DNA from: Tagaea sp. CACIAM 22H2
GTDB taxonomy: Bacteria; Pseudomonadota; Alphaproteobacteria; CACIAM-22H2
Reading direction: 5' to 3'
Assembly: GCA_014444615.1 (NCBI GenBank)
Contig: PVXE01000048.1
Span: forward strand, 1-32,851
DNA: 32,851 nt
A model generated the notes under the pieces. The model made no database searches and was not told the DNA's origin. It saw nothing but the letters and a program-made list of their open reading frames with translations. Each line of letters opens with the position of its first letter. The first letter of the stretch is position 1. Of the stretch, positions 9,387 through 17,709 are shown in pieces. The position numbers and the translations under genes are program-made.

Positions 9387-9440
9387 AAAAGAAACGCCCC
9401 AGGTCGTGCCATCGCGAACGCAACGGCGCGACCTGGGGCG
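9387..9440 (-). terminator. Strong Rho-independent terminator after malate synthase
   Basis: CGCCCCAGGTCG (9395-9406) pairs perfectly with CGACCTGGGGCG (9429-9440), and four further inner pairs extend the stem to about 16 bp around a 14-base loop. On the minus strand the stem is followed by TTTCTTTT. It begins 14 bases after the aceB stop and ends before the SD of the CoA lyase gene, so the lyase probably has its own promoter or depends on read-through. Confidence 0.85.
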
Positions 9441-9453
9441 ACGTCGTCTTATC

Positions 9454-11082
9454 TCAGCCGATCTTCGCCTCGTTCGCCACGACCCAGTCATAGGCCGGCA
9501 GCGTCAGGAAGTCGGGGAACTTCTCGGCGTCGATCATCTCCAGGAACATCTTCGACGCTTCCTTGTAGCGGCCCTTGGCGTAGCGATCGGCGCCTTGGGC
9601 CTTCTTGATCTTCTCGAGCTCCTCCTCGACGATCTTGCGCACGAGCGACTTGTCGACCGTGCGGCCGTCGTCGAGCGTGGCGCCGTGACGGACCTGCTGC
9701 CACACCTGGGCGCGCGAGATTTCGGCGGTCGCCGCGTCTTCCATCAGATTGTAGAGCGGCACGCAGCCGATGCCGCGCAGCCACGCCTCCAGATAGCCGA
9801 TGCCCACGGCGCAGTTCTGGCGCAAACCGCCTTCGGTCATCGTGCCGGCGGCGGGCTGCAGCAGATCGGCGGCGGTGACGTGCACGTCCTGGCGCTTGCG
9901 CGCGATCTGGTTGGCGTCCTTCATCTTCTCGTCGAACACCGCCTTGGCGATGGGCACGAGACCCGGGTGTGCCACCCACGTGCCGTCGTGACCGTCATTG
10001 GCCTCGCGCTCCTTGTCGGCGCGCACCTTGGCCATCGCGGCTTCGTTGGCGGCGGGATCGTCCTTGATGGGGATTTGCGCCGCCATGCCGCCCATCGCGT
10101 GGACGTTGCGCTTGTGGCAGGTCTTGATGACGAGCTGCGAGTACGAGCGCATGAAATGCGAGGTCATCGTGACCTGCCCGCGATCGGGCAGCATCTTCTG
10201 CGGATCTTCGGCGAGCTTCTTGATGTAGGAGAAGATGTAGTCCCAACGGCCGCAATTGAGGCCGGCCGAGTGCTCGCGCAGCTCGTACAGGATTTCGTCC
10301 ATCTCGAAGCTGGCCAGCAGCGTTTCGATCAGCACGGTCGCCTTGATCGAGCCGCGCTTGATCCCAAGCTTGTCCTGCGCGTGGACGAAGATGTCGTTCC
10401 ACAAACGCGCTTCCAGATGGCTTTCCATCTTCGGCAGATAGAAATACGGGCCCGAGCCCTTCTTCTGCAGGGTTTTCACGTTGTGGAAGAAGTAGAGGCC
10501 GAAATCGAAGATCGAGCCGGACATCGGGCGGCCGTCGACGATGACGTGCTTTTCGGGCAGCGCCCAGCCGCGCGGGCGGACGAACAGCACGGCATGCTTC
10601 GGGTTCAGCTTGTAGTGCTTGCCCGATTTCGGATCGTCGAATTCGATCGTGCCGAGATTGGCGTCACGCAGATTCACGTGACCTTCGATCAGGTTGTTCC
10701 AGGTCGGCGTCGAGGCATCCTCGAAATCCGCCATGAACACGTTGGCGCCGCAGTTCAGCGCGTTGATCACCATCTTGCGGTCGACGGGCCCGGTGATCTC
10801 GACGCGGCGGTCGAGAATATCCTTGGGCAGCGGCGCCACGGTCCAATCGCCTTCGCGGATCGAGCGCGTCTGCGGCAGGAAGTCGGGCTTCTCGCCCGCG
10901 TCGAGGCGCGCTTGGCGGTCGGCGCGCGCCTTCAGCAGATCCAGGCGGCGCTGGCCGAACTTGCGCTCCATCTCCACCACGAAGGCGATCGCTTCGGGCG
11001 TGAGGATTTGCAGATGTTCGGGCTTCACGGCCGCGTCGAGCTTCACGCCCGCAGGCAGGATCGTGCCGCCGGGGCCCTTCAC
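9454..11082 (-). CDS. aceB: Malate synthase A
   Basis: This protein (542 residues from a GTG start) condenses glyoxylate and acetyl-CoA to malate, the second step of the glyoxylate shunt and the entry point for glyoxylate made by malyl-CoA-type lyases. The family signature REHSAGLNCGRWDYIF is exact. RRVEITGPVDRKMVINALN, NVFMADFEDASTPTWNN and FVRPRGWALPEKH are also present. The GTG at 11082 overlaps the TGA of the preceding Lys-rich ORF (GTGA). It has no visible Shine-Dalgarno, so it would need translational coupling. From the GTG, the spacing to the conserved ILTPEAI matches E. coli AceB. The alternative is a longer fused protein (see findings). A strong terminator follows. Confidence 0.93.
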   Translation of the reverse strand: MKGPGGTILPAGVKLDAAVKPEHLQILTPEAIAFVVEMERKFGQRRLDLLKARADRQARLDAGEKPDFLPQTRSIREGDWTVAPLPKDILDRRVEITGPVDRKMVINALNCGANVFMADFEDASTPTWNNLIEGHVNLRDANLGTIEFDDPKSGKHYKLNPKHAVLFVRPRGWALPEKHVIVDGRPMSGSIFDFGLYFFHNVKTLQKKGSGPYFYLPKMESHLEARLWNDIFVHAQDKLGIKRGSIKATVLIETLLASFEMDEILYELREHSAGLNCGRWDYIFSYIKKLAEDPQKMLPDRGQVTMTSHFMRSYSQLVIKTCHKRNVHAMGGMAAQIPIKDDPAANEAAMAKVRADKEREANDGHDGTWVAHPGLVPIAKAVFDEKMKDANQIARKRQDVHVTAADLLQPAAGTMTEGGLRQNCAVGIGYLEAWLRGIGCVPLYNLMEDAATAEISRAQVWQQVRHGATLDDGRTVDKSLVRKIVEEELEKIKKAQGADRYAKGRYKEASKMFLEMIDAEKFPDFLTLPAYDWVVANEAKIG

Positions 11083-11441
11083 CGTGGTGGGCGCGGGCGG
11101 CGGCGGCGGGGTGCCTTGGGCGCGGGGGCGGCGGCCTTGACCGGGGCCGGTGCGGGCTTGGCGACGGGGGCGGGCTTGGCCGCCGGCTTCGCGGCCGGGG
11201 CCGGCTTAGCGGCGGCCTTGGGCGCGGGCGCCGGTTTCTTGGCGGGGGCGGCGGCTTTCTTCGCGGGCGCCGGGGTTTTCTTGGCCGGCGGGGCTTTTTT
11301 GGCCGGTGCCGGCTTCTTGGCGGGCGCTTTTTTGGGGGCAGGCTTCTTGGCCGGGGCGGGCTTCTTCGCCGGAGCCGCTTTCTTGGCCGGTGCGGCCTTT
11401 TTGGCGGGGGCTTTCTTGGCGGGTTTCTTTTTCGCGGCCAT
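11079..11441 (-). CDS. Histone H1-like Lys/Ala/Pro-rich protein or N-terminal extension of malate synthase
   Basis: From the ATG at 11441, preceded by AAGGAA, this frame gives 120 residues made almost wholly of Lys, Ala and Pro. Repeats of the PAKKA / KKPAPAKK kind fill the first 80 residues, then come PAPAAKPAAKPAP-like repeats and finally an abrupt arginine-rich tail (RRRRPRPPR). Such sequences resemble bacterial H1-like proteins and the AlgP tail, which bind DNA nonspecifically, but composition alone cannot prove function. The tail is suspicious. In the malate synthase frame the same DNA reads as a proline linker (PPPPPAPTTVKGPGG), so one missing base in the C-run at 11109-11112 would separate what was a single protein. 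Confidence 0.6.
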   Translation of the reverse strand: MAAKKKPAKKAPAKKAAPAKKAAPAKKPAPAKKPAPKKAPAKKPAPAKKAPPAKKTPAPAKKAAAPAKKPAPAPKAAAKPAPAAKPAAKPAPVAKPAPAPVKAAAPAPKAPRRRRPRPPR

Positions 11442-11512
11442 GGCTCGTTCCTTATTTCCGACGGAAGCTCGTTCGCAGGCTATCAACGGTGTAGCGGGCC
11501 GCAAAGGCGCGA

Positions 11513-12445
11513 TCAAGGCGCCTTGCGGCGGGCCAAAGGATGATGGGAATGGACCAGCCGTTTCAACCTTTCGCCGCCGACATGCGTGTAAATTTGGGTC
11601 GTTGCGATATCGGCATGGCCCAGCATCGCCTGGACCGCGCGCAAATCCGCCCCCCGGTCGACCAGATGGCTGGCGAAGGCATGCCGCAACACATGCGGCG
11701 ATAGACGCTTGGGCTCGATTCCCGCCTCGGGCGCCAATTCTTTGAGCGCTTGATAGAAGCGCGCCTCGGTCATGTGCCCGGCTTCGGCGCGGCTGGGGAA
11801 CAGATAAGGCGAAGCCTTTTTCTTTTCGGCCAGAGCCGCGTCGCGGACCAGACGCCACGCGGCGATCGCATCGCCCGCGGGGCCGGACAACGGGACCAGC
11901 CGTTCCTTGTCGCCCTTGCCGCGCACGATCAGGAAGCGCCCGTCGCGCGACAGCGCCGACAATTTCAGCCCCGCGAGTTCGGATATCCGCAAGCCCGAGC
12001 CGTAGAGGACTTCGAGCGCGCAGACGAGGCGCGTGTCGTTCTTGGCGCGCGCGACCTCGATCAGTTTGCCGGTTTCCTCTTCCGACAGAATTTTGGGCAA
12101 CGGGCGGCCGATCTTGGGCGCATCGACGCTGGCGAAAGGGTCGGTTTGCGAACGCCGTTCGCTGACCAGAAAGCGATGGAATTGGCGCAAGGCCGACAAG
12201 CGCCGCGCGGTCGAACGCGGGCTCAATCCCCGTCGCGCCAGATCGGTCATATAGGCTTTGGCGTGATCGGGCGTCGCCGAAATCGCGTCGGCGCGTCTGC
12301 GCTCCAAAAAATCCTCGTAATGCGCCACGTCGCCGCGATAGGCGCGTTGCGTGTGTTCGGACGCGTTGCGCTCCGCGACCAGCATTTCCAGAAACGCTTC
12401 GCCGTGGACCGAGACCTCGTCGGGGGCCGTTTTGGGGCGGCCCAT
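11513..12445 (-). CDS. xerD: Site-specific tyrosine recombinase XerD
   Basis: This 310-residue protein has the normal length for Xer recombinases. It has an N-terminal SAM-like core-binding domain (about 14-96) and a C-terminal catalytic domain with the full active site: Arg153 (YGSGLRISEL), Lys177 (VRGKGDKERLVPL), His251 and Arg254 (SPHVLRHAFA), His277 (LGHADI) and nucleophile Tyr286 (TQIYTHV). XerC and XerD resolve chromosome dimers at dif near the terminus. I call it XerD rather than XerC because alphaproteobacteria often carry xerD back-to-back with aroK, as here. The ATG at 12445 lies four bases after the stop of the upstream gene. It is a housekeeping gene, not a sign of an integrated element. 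Confidence 0.85.
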   Translation of the reverse strand: MGRPKTAPDEVSVHGEAFLEMLVAERNASEHTQRAYRGDVAHYEDFLERRRADAISATPDHAKAYMTDLARRGLSPRSTARRLSALRQFHRFLVSERRSQTDPFASVDAPKIGRPLPKILSEEETGKLIEVARAKNDTRLVCALEVLYGSGLRISELAGLKLSALSRDGRFLIVRGKGDKERLVPLSGPAGDAIAAWRLVRDAALAEKKKASPYLFPSRAEAGHMTEARFYQALKELAPEAGIEPKRLSPHVLRHAFASHLVDRGADLRAVQAMLGHADIATTQIYTHVGGERLKRLVHSHHPLARRKAP

Positions 12446-12449
12446 GGCG

Positions 12450-14210
12450 TTAAAGCCCCGAGGCGATCGCCGCTTCGACGGCCAATGCGCGCGCGGCCGG
12501 TTCCTGGCCCACGGCGCGCAGTGCGTCGAGCAACGCGAGCAGCGTTTGCGGGGCGGCACCCGCCGGGCCTTCCATGCCCAGCACTTGTGCCGCCAGCGCG
12601 ATCGTTTCCGCCGTGCGGCCCTGGACCGCGGCTTGATGCAGCGCCGTCCACACCGCCGCGTTGGGCAGATTGGTTTGCGCGAAGGGCGGCGTCTTGTCCG
12701 GGAAGGCGGCGAAAGCGGCCCCCGGCGGCAATTGGCCGAGCCCCGCGAGCAATGTCGTCGCCAGGGCGACGCGCGCGGGTGCCGCTTGCGCATCGAGCTT
12801 CACGATCGCGTCGCGCCAAGCGAGGAACGCGCGGCCGTCATTCGTATCTTCCCAAGGCTGGCCCGCGATCGCGACCAACGCCCACAACGCGGCGTAGCGA
12901 TCTTGCGCCACCCCCGCATCCGCGCCGATGCGCGCCACGCGCGCGAAGCGCAGCCATTCGCGCGCATCGTCGGGGAAACCCGCCAGCAGGAAGGCGCGTA
13001 TCGCATCGCCGGCATAGGGCGCCAGCTCGGGCGAGGCCGGAACTTCGGCCAGAAGATCGACGCTGGCGCGCACCAGCGTGGCGTAGCCGCCGCGTTCGCG
13101 CCCATAGCGCCACAGGTTTTGCAGCGCGGCCATCCGCGCTTGGCCGTTTGCGGCCTTCGCCGCCTGATAAAGGGCGGCACGGCCGCGCGGGCCGCCATCG
13201 GTGCGCGCGAAGGCGGCGGGATCGGCGATCTGCGCCGGGGTAAGTTCGATCGCCGCGTAAGCCTTGGCGAGTTCCGCCGAGGGCAACGCGCCATAGGTTT
13301 CCGCACGCTCGGCGGCGGCCAAGCGAATTTCGGGCGAAGCGCCGTCATAGGCGGCGAGCGCGCGCAACAAGCCGGGATCGTCGTTGCGCGCCAATTCGGC
13401 GGGCGGTGCCACCTTGGCCGCGCGCATCATCGCGAAGCCGAGCGGCGTGAGTTTCGCCGCGTTGTCGATCTTCACGCCGCGCCCGTCGCCGCCTTGGGCG
13501 AACAGCAGCGTGATGAAGGTCGCATCTTCCGGCACGCCTTGATCGCGCAACAGCGTCAGGCCCAGTTCGGCGCGCTGGCGATCGCCTTCCAGCGCTTGGC
13601 AGAACAAAAGCCCTCGCCGCACGTCGGGTGCCTTGGATTTGTCGAGCAGATCGCGCGTTAAGCCGCAGGCGGCTTTGTCGTCGCCCGCAAGCCAGGCGTT
13701 GTCGAGGCGCGCGGCCAGAACGTCGCCGTCGACTTCGCGCTGGGGAATGCGCTGCGCCATCTTCTCGGCCGCGTCGAAGGCGCCGAGATCGAGGAGCTTG
13801 CGCGTGCGCAGCGCGACGAGTCCGGCTTTGCCCTCGCCCGACGGCGTGGCCGTGGTCGAAATCAGCAAACGGATCGCCATGTCGCGCGCGGGCGTCGACG
13901 CGACCGGGGCGGGCAAATCGCCGATCAGACGCTCGGCAATCGGCCGTGCCGTGCCGTTCCACGCATTGGCGGGCAGGCCGCCTTGCGCGCCGTCGATCAG
14001 GCCGACAGCCTCGACATCCATCGGGCGGATACTCTCGACCTCGAACCCCGCCGGCGCCGAGGGCGGCGTGGGGGCAGGTGCCAGCGGCGCCGATTGCACA
14101 TCCGGCGTCGTCCGCTGCGGGGGCATCAGCAATTGGGCGGTGGCGGGCGAAACCGCCACCAAGCCCAGAACCAGCCCGAGGGCCAGGCGATCAGCGCGGC
14201 AGGCGATCAT
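12450..14210 (-). CDS. Exported protein of unknown function, helical-repeat type
   Basis: I do not recognise a characterised family for this 586-residue protein. It starts MIACRADRLALGLVLGLVAV with an SPATAQ cleavage site, a standard Sec signal peptide. A short Pro-rich linker follows (PAPTPPSAPAG) and then a long Ala/Leu-rich helical region, with pairs such as LDLGAFDAAEKMAQR and LLAGFPDDAREWLRFAR that look like TPR/SEL1-style solenoid repeats. A periplasmic scaffold or assembly role is plausible but unproven. The gene overlaps the preceding 46-aa gene by 20 bases and is followed four bases later by xerD, so the three form one operon. I chose the ATG at 14210 because it begins the signal peptide. 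Confidence 0.75.
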   Translation of the reverse strand: MIACRADRLALGLVLGLVAVSPATAQLLMPPQRTTPDVQSAPLAPAPTPPSAPAGFEVESIRPMDVEAVGLIDGAQGGLPANAWNGTARPIAERLIGDLPAPVASTPARDMAIRLLISTTATPSGEGKAGLVALRTRKLLDLGAFDAAEKMAQRIPQREVDGDVLAARLDNAWLAGDDKAACGLTRDLLDKSKAPDVRRGLLFCQALEGDRQRAELGLTLLRDQGVPEDATFITLLFAQGGDGRGVKIDNAAKLTPLGFAMMRAAKVAPPAELARNDDPGLLRALAAYDGASPEIRLAAAERAETYGALPSAELAKAYAAIELTPAQIADPAAFARTDGGPRGRAALYQAAKAANGQARMAALQNLWRYGRERGGYATLVRASVDLLAEVPASPELAPYAGDAIRAFLLAGFPDDAREWLRFARVARIGADAGVAQDRYAALWALVAIAGQPWEDTNDGRAFLAWRDAIVKLDAQAAPARVALATTLLAGLGQLPPGAAFAAFPDKTPPFAQTNLPNAAVWTALHQAAVQGRTAETIALAAQVLGMEGPAGAAPQTLLALLDALRAVGQEPAARALAVEAAIASGL

Positions 14211-14331
14211 TGGGAATGACTTTCTCGACCCGCGCCGAGGGGGCGGGGATGTCCCAGGTGGCCAAGAAGCCGACCACACCGGCCGTTCCCAGGACAAGAA
14301 TGGCCAGAAGCACAAGGAGCGTGCGACGCAT
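14191..14331 (-). CDS. 46-residue single-pass membrane peptide, start of the xerD operon
   Basis: This short ORF starts at the ATG at 14331 and ends at a TGA at 14193-14191. It encodes a 46-residue peptide: a basic start (MRRT), one hydrophobic helix of about 20 residues (LLVLLAILVLGTAGVVGFLA), then TWDIPAPSARVEKVIPNDRLPR. The tail has the composition of a real protein, and the gene is the first of a tight operon (46-aa peptide, 586-aa exported protein, xerD) with a 20-base overlap into the next gene. I recall similar short peptides in front of the same neighbours in other Rhodospirillales, but could not check this. Function is unknown; an inner-membrane anchor with a short periplasmic tail is the simplest reading. 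Confidence 0.7.
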   Translation of the reverse strand: MRRTLLVLLAILVLGTAGVVGFLATWDIPAPSARVEKVIPNDRLPR

Positions 14332-14378
14332 TGGGCGTATCGTTCCGTAAGTCTTGTGATGGAAGTCTAAGTATTTGC

Positions 14379-14399
14379 CACGATTATGGAAAAATCGTG
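14379..14399. promoter_or_regulatory. Inverted repeat in the xerD-operon / aroK divergent promoter region
   Basis: CACGATT (14379-14385) and AATCGTG (14393-14399) form a perfect 7-bp inverted repeat with a 7-base spacer. It lies in the relatively AT-rich 196-base region between the divergent 46-aa gene (-) and aroK (+). Its size and position fit a dimeric repressor site, but I cannot name a regulator. I found no convincing -35/-10 pair for either direction. Confidence 0.3.
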
Positions 14400-14527
14400 A
14401 CGACTCGTGAAGATGCAGGCCGTGAAGCCGTTTGCTACACTGCCATTATGTTGCGCACGCGCAAGAGGAAAGGCGACGCCGGGACCGCGAATTTCGCGTA
14501 TGTCCCTGGTGCTGAACGTTAACCGGG

Positions 14528-15139
14528 ATGGACGGCGAACCGATAGGCGCGCCGCCGGACCCGGCGGCGGCGCCAACCATGAGCGTTAATCAGGAAATCC
14601 GCGCCCGGCTCGACCGCACCTTGGTCATGGTCGGCCTGATGGGCGCCGGGAAGTCGGCCATCGGCAAGCGGCTGGCGCAGGCGCTGTCCTTGCCCTTCGT
14701 CGACGCGGACAAGGAAATCGAAGAAGCCGCCGGCTGCACGATCCCCGAGATTTTTGCGCGCTTCGGCGAGCCCGCCTTCCGCGACGGCGAGCGCCGGGTG
14801 ATCACGCGGCTGCTCGACGGCCCGCCTTGCGTGCTGGCGACCGGCGGCGGTGCGTTCATGGACGACACGACGCGCGCCAAGATCAAGCACTCGGGCCTGT
14901 CGATCTGGCTGCGCGCGGAACTCGACACGCTGGTCCGCCGCACGGCGCGGCGCAACAACCGGCCGCTGCTGAACGCGGGCGATCCGCGCGAGATTTTGGC
15001 CAAGCTGATGGCCGTGCGTTATCCGGTCTATGCCGAGGCCGATCTCGCGGTCGATTCGGCCGATGCGCCGCCCGAAATCACCACCCAGCGCGTGATCGAC
15101 GCGCTCGGCAAATATCTCGCGGGACGACAAGCGCAATGA
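14528..15139 (+). CDS. aroK: Shikimate kinase
   Basis: This 203-residue P-loop kinase phosphorylates shikimate to shikimate 3-phosphate, the fifth step of the shikimate pathway. It shows GLMGAGKS (Walker A, 36-43), the shikimate-binding [22 protein letters not shown], the GGGAF glycine motif and the lid arginines around RRNNRPLL. The start is uncertain. ATG 14528 gives an Ala/Pro-rich N-terminal extension, while ATG 14579 (Met18) would give a protein of about 186 residues, nearer to E. coli AroK. Neither has a strong Shine-Dalgarno. The stop overlaps the aroB start as ATGA, the usual aroK-aroB coupling. Confidence 0.94.
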   Translation: MDGEPIGAPPDPAAAPTMSVNQEIRARLDRTLVMVGLMGAGKSAIGKRLAQALSLPFVDADKEIEEAAGCTIPEIFARFGEPAFRDGERRVITRLLDGPPCVLATGGGAFMDDTTRAKIKHSGLSIWLRAELDTLVRRTARRNNRPLLNAGDPREILAKLMAVRYPVYAEADLAVDSADAPPEITTQRVIDALGKYLAGRQAQ

Positions 15140-16239
15140 CACAGACCGTCCGCGTGGCGCTCGACGCGCGCGCCTATGACATTCATATCGGCGAAAAACT
15201 GCTCGAGCGCGCGGGCGAATTCATTCTGGGCGTGCGCAAGGTGAAGCGCGTCTTCGTCGTCGCCGACGCGAACGTCGTCGCCACGCATCTGCCGCGTTTG
15301 GAAAAGGGCCTCGCCGCCGCCGGCATCGCGGCGCATGTCGTGACCCTGCAAGCGGGCGACGCGGCGAAATCCTGGGACAATCTCGGCCGCTTGCTCGATG
15401 CGATCCTCGATCAACGCCCCGAACGCGCCGATCTTCTCGTCGCATTGGGCGGCGGCGTGGTCGGCGACATGACCGGGGTGGCCGCGTCGCTGCTGCTGCG
15501 CGGGCTCGATTTCGTGCAGATCCCGACGACGCTGCTCGCCCAAGTCGATAGCTCCGTGGGCGGCAAAACCGGCGTCAACACCCGCCAGGGCAAAAATCTG
15601 ATCGGCGCGTTCCACCAGCCGCGTCTGGTGCTGTGCGATCTCGACGTGCTTGACACGCTCGGTCCGCGCGAATTGCGCGCTGGATATGCCGAGGTGTTCA
15701 AATACGGGCTGATCGACATGCCCGAATTCTTCGAATGGTGCGAAGCCAACGGCGCCAAACTGCTCGCGGGCGATCGCGCTTTGCGCGCGCATGCGGTGCG
15801 CGTTTCGTGCGAAGCGAAAGCGCGCATCGTGACCGAGGACGAGCGCGAGACCGGCGTGCGCGCGCTGCTCAATCTCGGCCACACCTTCGGTCATGCGCTG
15901 GAAGCCGAGCTCGGCTACGGCCCCGATTTGCTGCATGGCGAGGCGGTGGCGATTGGCATGCGCCAAGCCTTCGATTTCTCCGCGCGCGCCGGTTTGTGCC
16001 CCGCCGCCGACGCGAAGCGCGTGCGCGCCCATATCCTGGCCTGCGACATGGCGGCCGATCTGCCGCGCCAGCATCGCTGGAACGCCGACGCGCTGATCGC
16101 CCATATGGGCCACGACAAGAAGGCGAGCGGGGGCAAAATCACCTTCATCCTGGCGCGCGGAATCGGCAAATCCTTCATCGCGCGCGATGCCGATATCGGC
16201 GCCGTGCGCGCGATGCTGGAAGCGGAGTGCGCCGCATGA
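15136..16239 (+). CDS. aroB: 3-dehydroquinate synthase
   Basis: This 367-residue NAD- and metal-dependent enzyme turns DAHP into 3-dehydroquinate, the second shikimate-pathway step. Landmarks are the NAD-binding GGGVVGD (105-111), [20 protein letters not shown], the metal ligand Glu186 in [11 protein letters not shown], His249 in [11 protein letters not shown] and His267 in [11 protein letters not shown]. Length and order of motifs are normal. The start ATG overlaps the aroK TGA, and its own TGA overlaps the start of the next gene, so the three are translationally coupled. Confidence 0.96.
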   Translation: MTQTVRVALDARAYDIHIGEKLLERAGEFILGVRKVKRVFVVADANVVATHLPRLEKGLAAAGIAAHVVTLQAGDAAKSWDNLGRLLDAILDQRPERADLLVALGGGVVGDMTGVAASLLLRGLDFVQIPTTLLAQVDSSVGGKTGVNTRQGKNLIGAFHQPRLVLCDLDVLDTLGPRELRAGYAEVFKYGLIDMPEFFEWCEANGAKLLAGDRALRAHAVRVSCEAKARIVTEDERETGVRALLNLGHTFGHALEAELGYGPDLLHGEAVAIGMRQAFDFSARAGLCPAADAKRVRAHILACDMAADLPRQHRWNADALIAHMGHDKKASGGKITFILARGIGKSFIARDADIGAVRAMLEAECAA

Positions 16240-17573
16240 ATTGGGCGGCGTTCGGCTGGGACGATTGGTCGGCGCTGATAGCACTCGCCGTCCTTCTGAC
16301 CGCCAGCGCCTTGCTCAACGCCGCCGAATCCGCCATCGGTGCGGCGTCGCGCACAAGGCTTCAGGCGCTGGAACGCAAGGGCAGCGAACGCGCGGCGCTC
16401 ATTCTTTATCTCAAGACCAAGACCGAGGCGCTCGCCTCGGCGGTGCGCTTCGGCAATATCGCGGCGCTGGTGCTGGCGACGGCCTTGGTCGCTTGCGCCT
16501 TCACCTATGATTTCGGATTCGCGGGCCCGATCTACGCCGCGATTCTGGTCGCCGCGTTGTTCGCCGTGTTCGGCGAAGCGCTGGCGCGCATCTGGGCGCT
16601 CAACTCCGCCGATCGCGCGGCGCTGGCGCTGGTTCCCGTGGCGCGGTTCTGGCTCGGGTTTTTGACGCCGCCGGCGCGGGTCGCGCGCAAGGCGGCGCTC
16701 GGCATCCTGCGCGGCTTCGGCTGGAAACCGAAGGAACGGCCCGCCGAAGCGGCCGAGGAGCAATTGAAGGGAGCCATCGAGCAGCACGGCGCCGCCTCGC
16801 CGGATTCCGAAACGCGCAAAGAGCGCCAGATGATGCGCTCCATCCTCGATCTCGCCGACGTGACGGTCGCGGCGATCCTCGTCCATCGCCGCCAGGTTTT
16901 CGCCATCGATATCGAACAGCCGGCCGAAGCGATCCTCGATCAGGCGCTGTCGAGCGCGTATTCGCGCATTCCGCTGTGGCGCGGCGTGCCCGACAATATC
17001 GTGGGCGTGCTGCACGCCAAAGCGCTGCTGCAAGCGGTGCGCGGCCAAGGCGGCGACGCAGGCAAGCTCGACGTCGCTTCGATCGCCGCGCGGCCGTGGT
17101 TCATTCCCGACACGACGACGCTGCTCGACCAGCTCGAAGCTTTCCGCCGCCGGCGCGAGCATTTCGCGCTGGTCGTCGACGAATACGGCGCGCTGCTGGG
17201 CGTGGTGACGCTCGAGGACATCCTCGAGGAGATCGTCGGCGACATCGCCGAGCGGCACGAATTCAACGTGCCCGGCGTGCGCCCGCAATCGGACGGCAGC
17301 TACGTGATCGACGGTCACGTGACGATCCGCGATCTCAATCGCCAATTCGATTGGCGCCTGCCCGACGAGTCCGCCGCCACCATCGCGGGCCTTGTGCTCT
17401 ACGAGGCGCGGCGCATTCCCGATGTCGGACAAGTCTACGTGTTCCACGGCTTGCGGTTCGAGATTGTGCGCCGCAAACGCCACCAGATCGCGACATTGCG
17501 CGTGGCCGTGGCCGACGATGCGGCGGCGGCGAAGGTCGCAAAGATTCCCGCGCCGGGCGGGCGCGCGGCCTGA
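16236..17573 (+). CDS. CNNM/CorC (HlyC/CorC) family transporter-like membrane protein
   Basis: This 445-residue protein has an N-terminal DUF21/CNNM membrane domain (residues about 10-140, three to four hydrophobic helices, with LLNAAESAIGAASRTRLQAL typical of the family). A cytoplasmic CBS pair follows (about 205-340; LLGVVTLEDILEEIVGDI is a family hallmark), then a C-terminal CorC_HlyC domain (about 350-430; GHVTIRDLNRQFDW). Relatives are linked to Mg2+/Co2+ efflux; older annotations call them hemolysins without good reason. In alphaproteobacteria this gene often follows aroK-aroB, here with an ATGA overlap to aroB. The operon partners are metabolic, so the link may only reflect shared expression. 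Confidence 0.88.
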   Translation: MNWAAFGWDDWSALIALAVLLTASALLNAAESAIGAASRTRLQALERKGSERAALILYLKTKTEALASAVRFGNIAALVLATALVACAFTYDFGFAGPIYAAILVAALFAVFGEALARIWALNSADRAALALVPVARFWLGFLTPPARVARKAALGILRGFGWKPKERPAEAAEEQLKGAIEQHGAASPDSETRKERQMMRSILDLADVTVAAILVHRRQVFAIDIEQPAEAILDQALSSAYSRIPLWRGVPDNIVGVLHAKALLQAVRGQGGDAGKLDVASIAARPWFIPDTTTLLDQLEAFRRRREHFALVVDEYGALLGVVTLEDILEEIVGDIAERHEFNVPGVRPQSDGSYVIDGHVTIRDLNRQFDWRLPDESAATIAGLVLYEARRIPDVGQVYVFHGLRFEIVRRKRHQIATLRVAVADDAAAAKVAKIPAPGGRAA

Positions 17574-17709
17574 ATTTTCCGCGCTTGCAAGGCGCGTATA
17601 TCGGGCGCTTAATTCCCTTCAGGACGGCGTCCGACATTCGCGAATGGGAAAACCCGCGCGGGTAATTTCACGATCACAACCGGACGACCGGGCCTGGATC
17701 GGAGGAAAC

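Noticed and set aside
11150..11441. Repetitive KKPAPAKK-coding DNA as a tandem repeat or CRISPR-like array
   Set aside because: The repeats are imperfect, short and in frame, and reflect a Lys/Ala/Pro-rich protein. There are no regular spacers.
11504..11524. AAGGCGC/GCGCCTT hairpin over the xerD stop as a terminator
   Set aside because: The stem overlaps the coding end and only three T follow it; too weak to call.
9406..11745. 779-residue plus-strand open frame across malate synthase and the Lys-rich ORF
   Set aside because: It is antisense to a clear malate synthase gene. The length arises from GC-rich codon bias, and the translation is His/Arg/Gly-rich without any family pattern.
11513..12445. 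XerD as integrase of a mobile element, with tRNA-Val at 27038 as its attachment site
   Set aside because: XerD has housekeeping context beside aroK, lies 15 kb away from the tRNA, and no duplicated tRNA end or foreign gene block is present.
14396..14425. Three CGTGA repeats before aroK
   Set aside because: Spacing is irregular (10 and 15 bases) and five-base matches are expected by chance.
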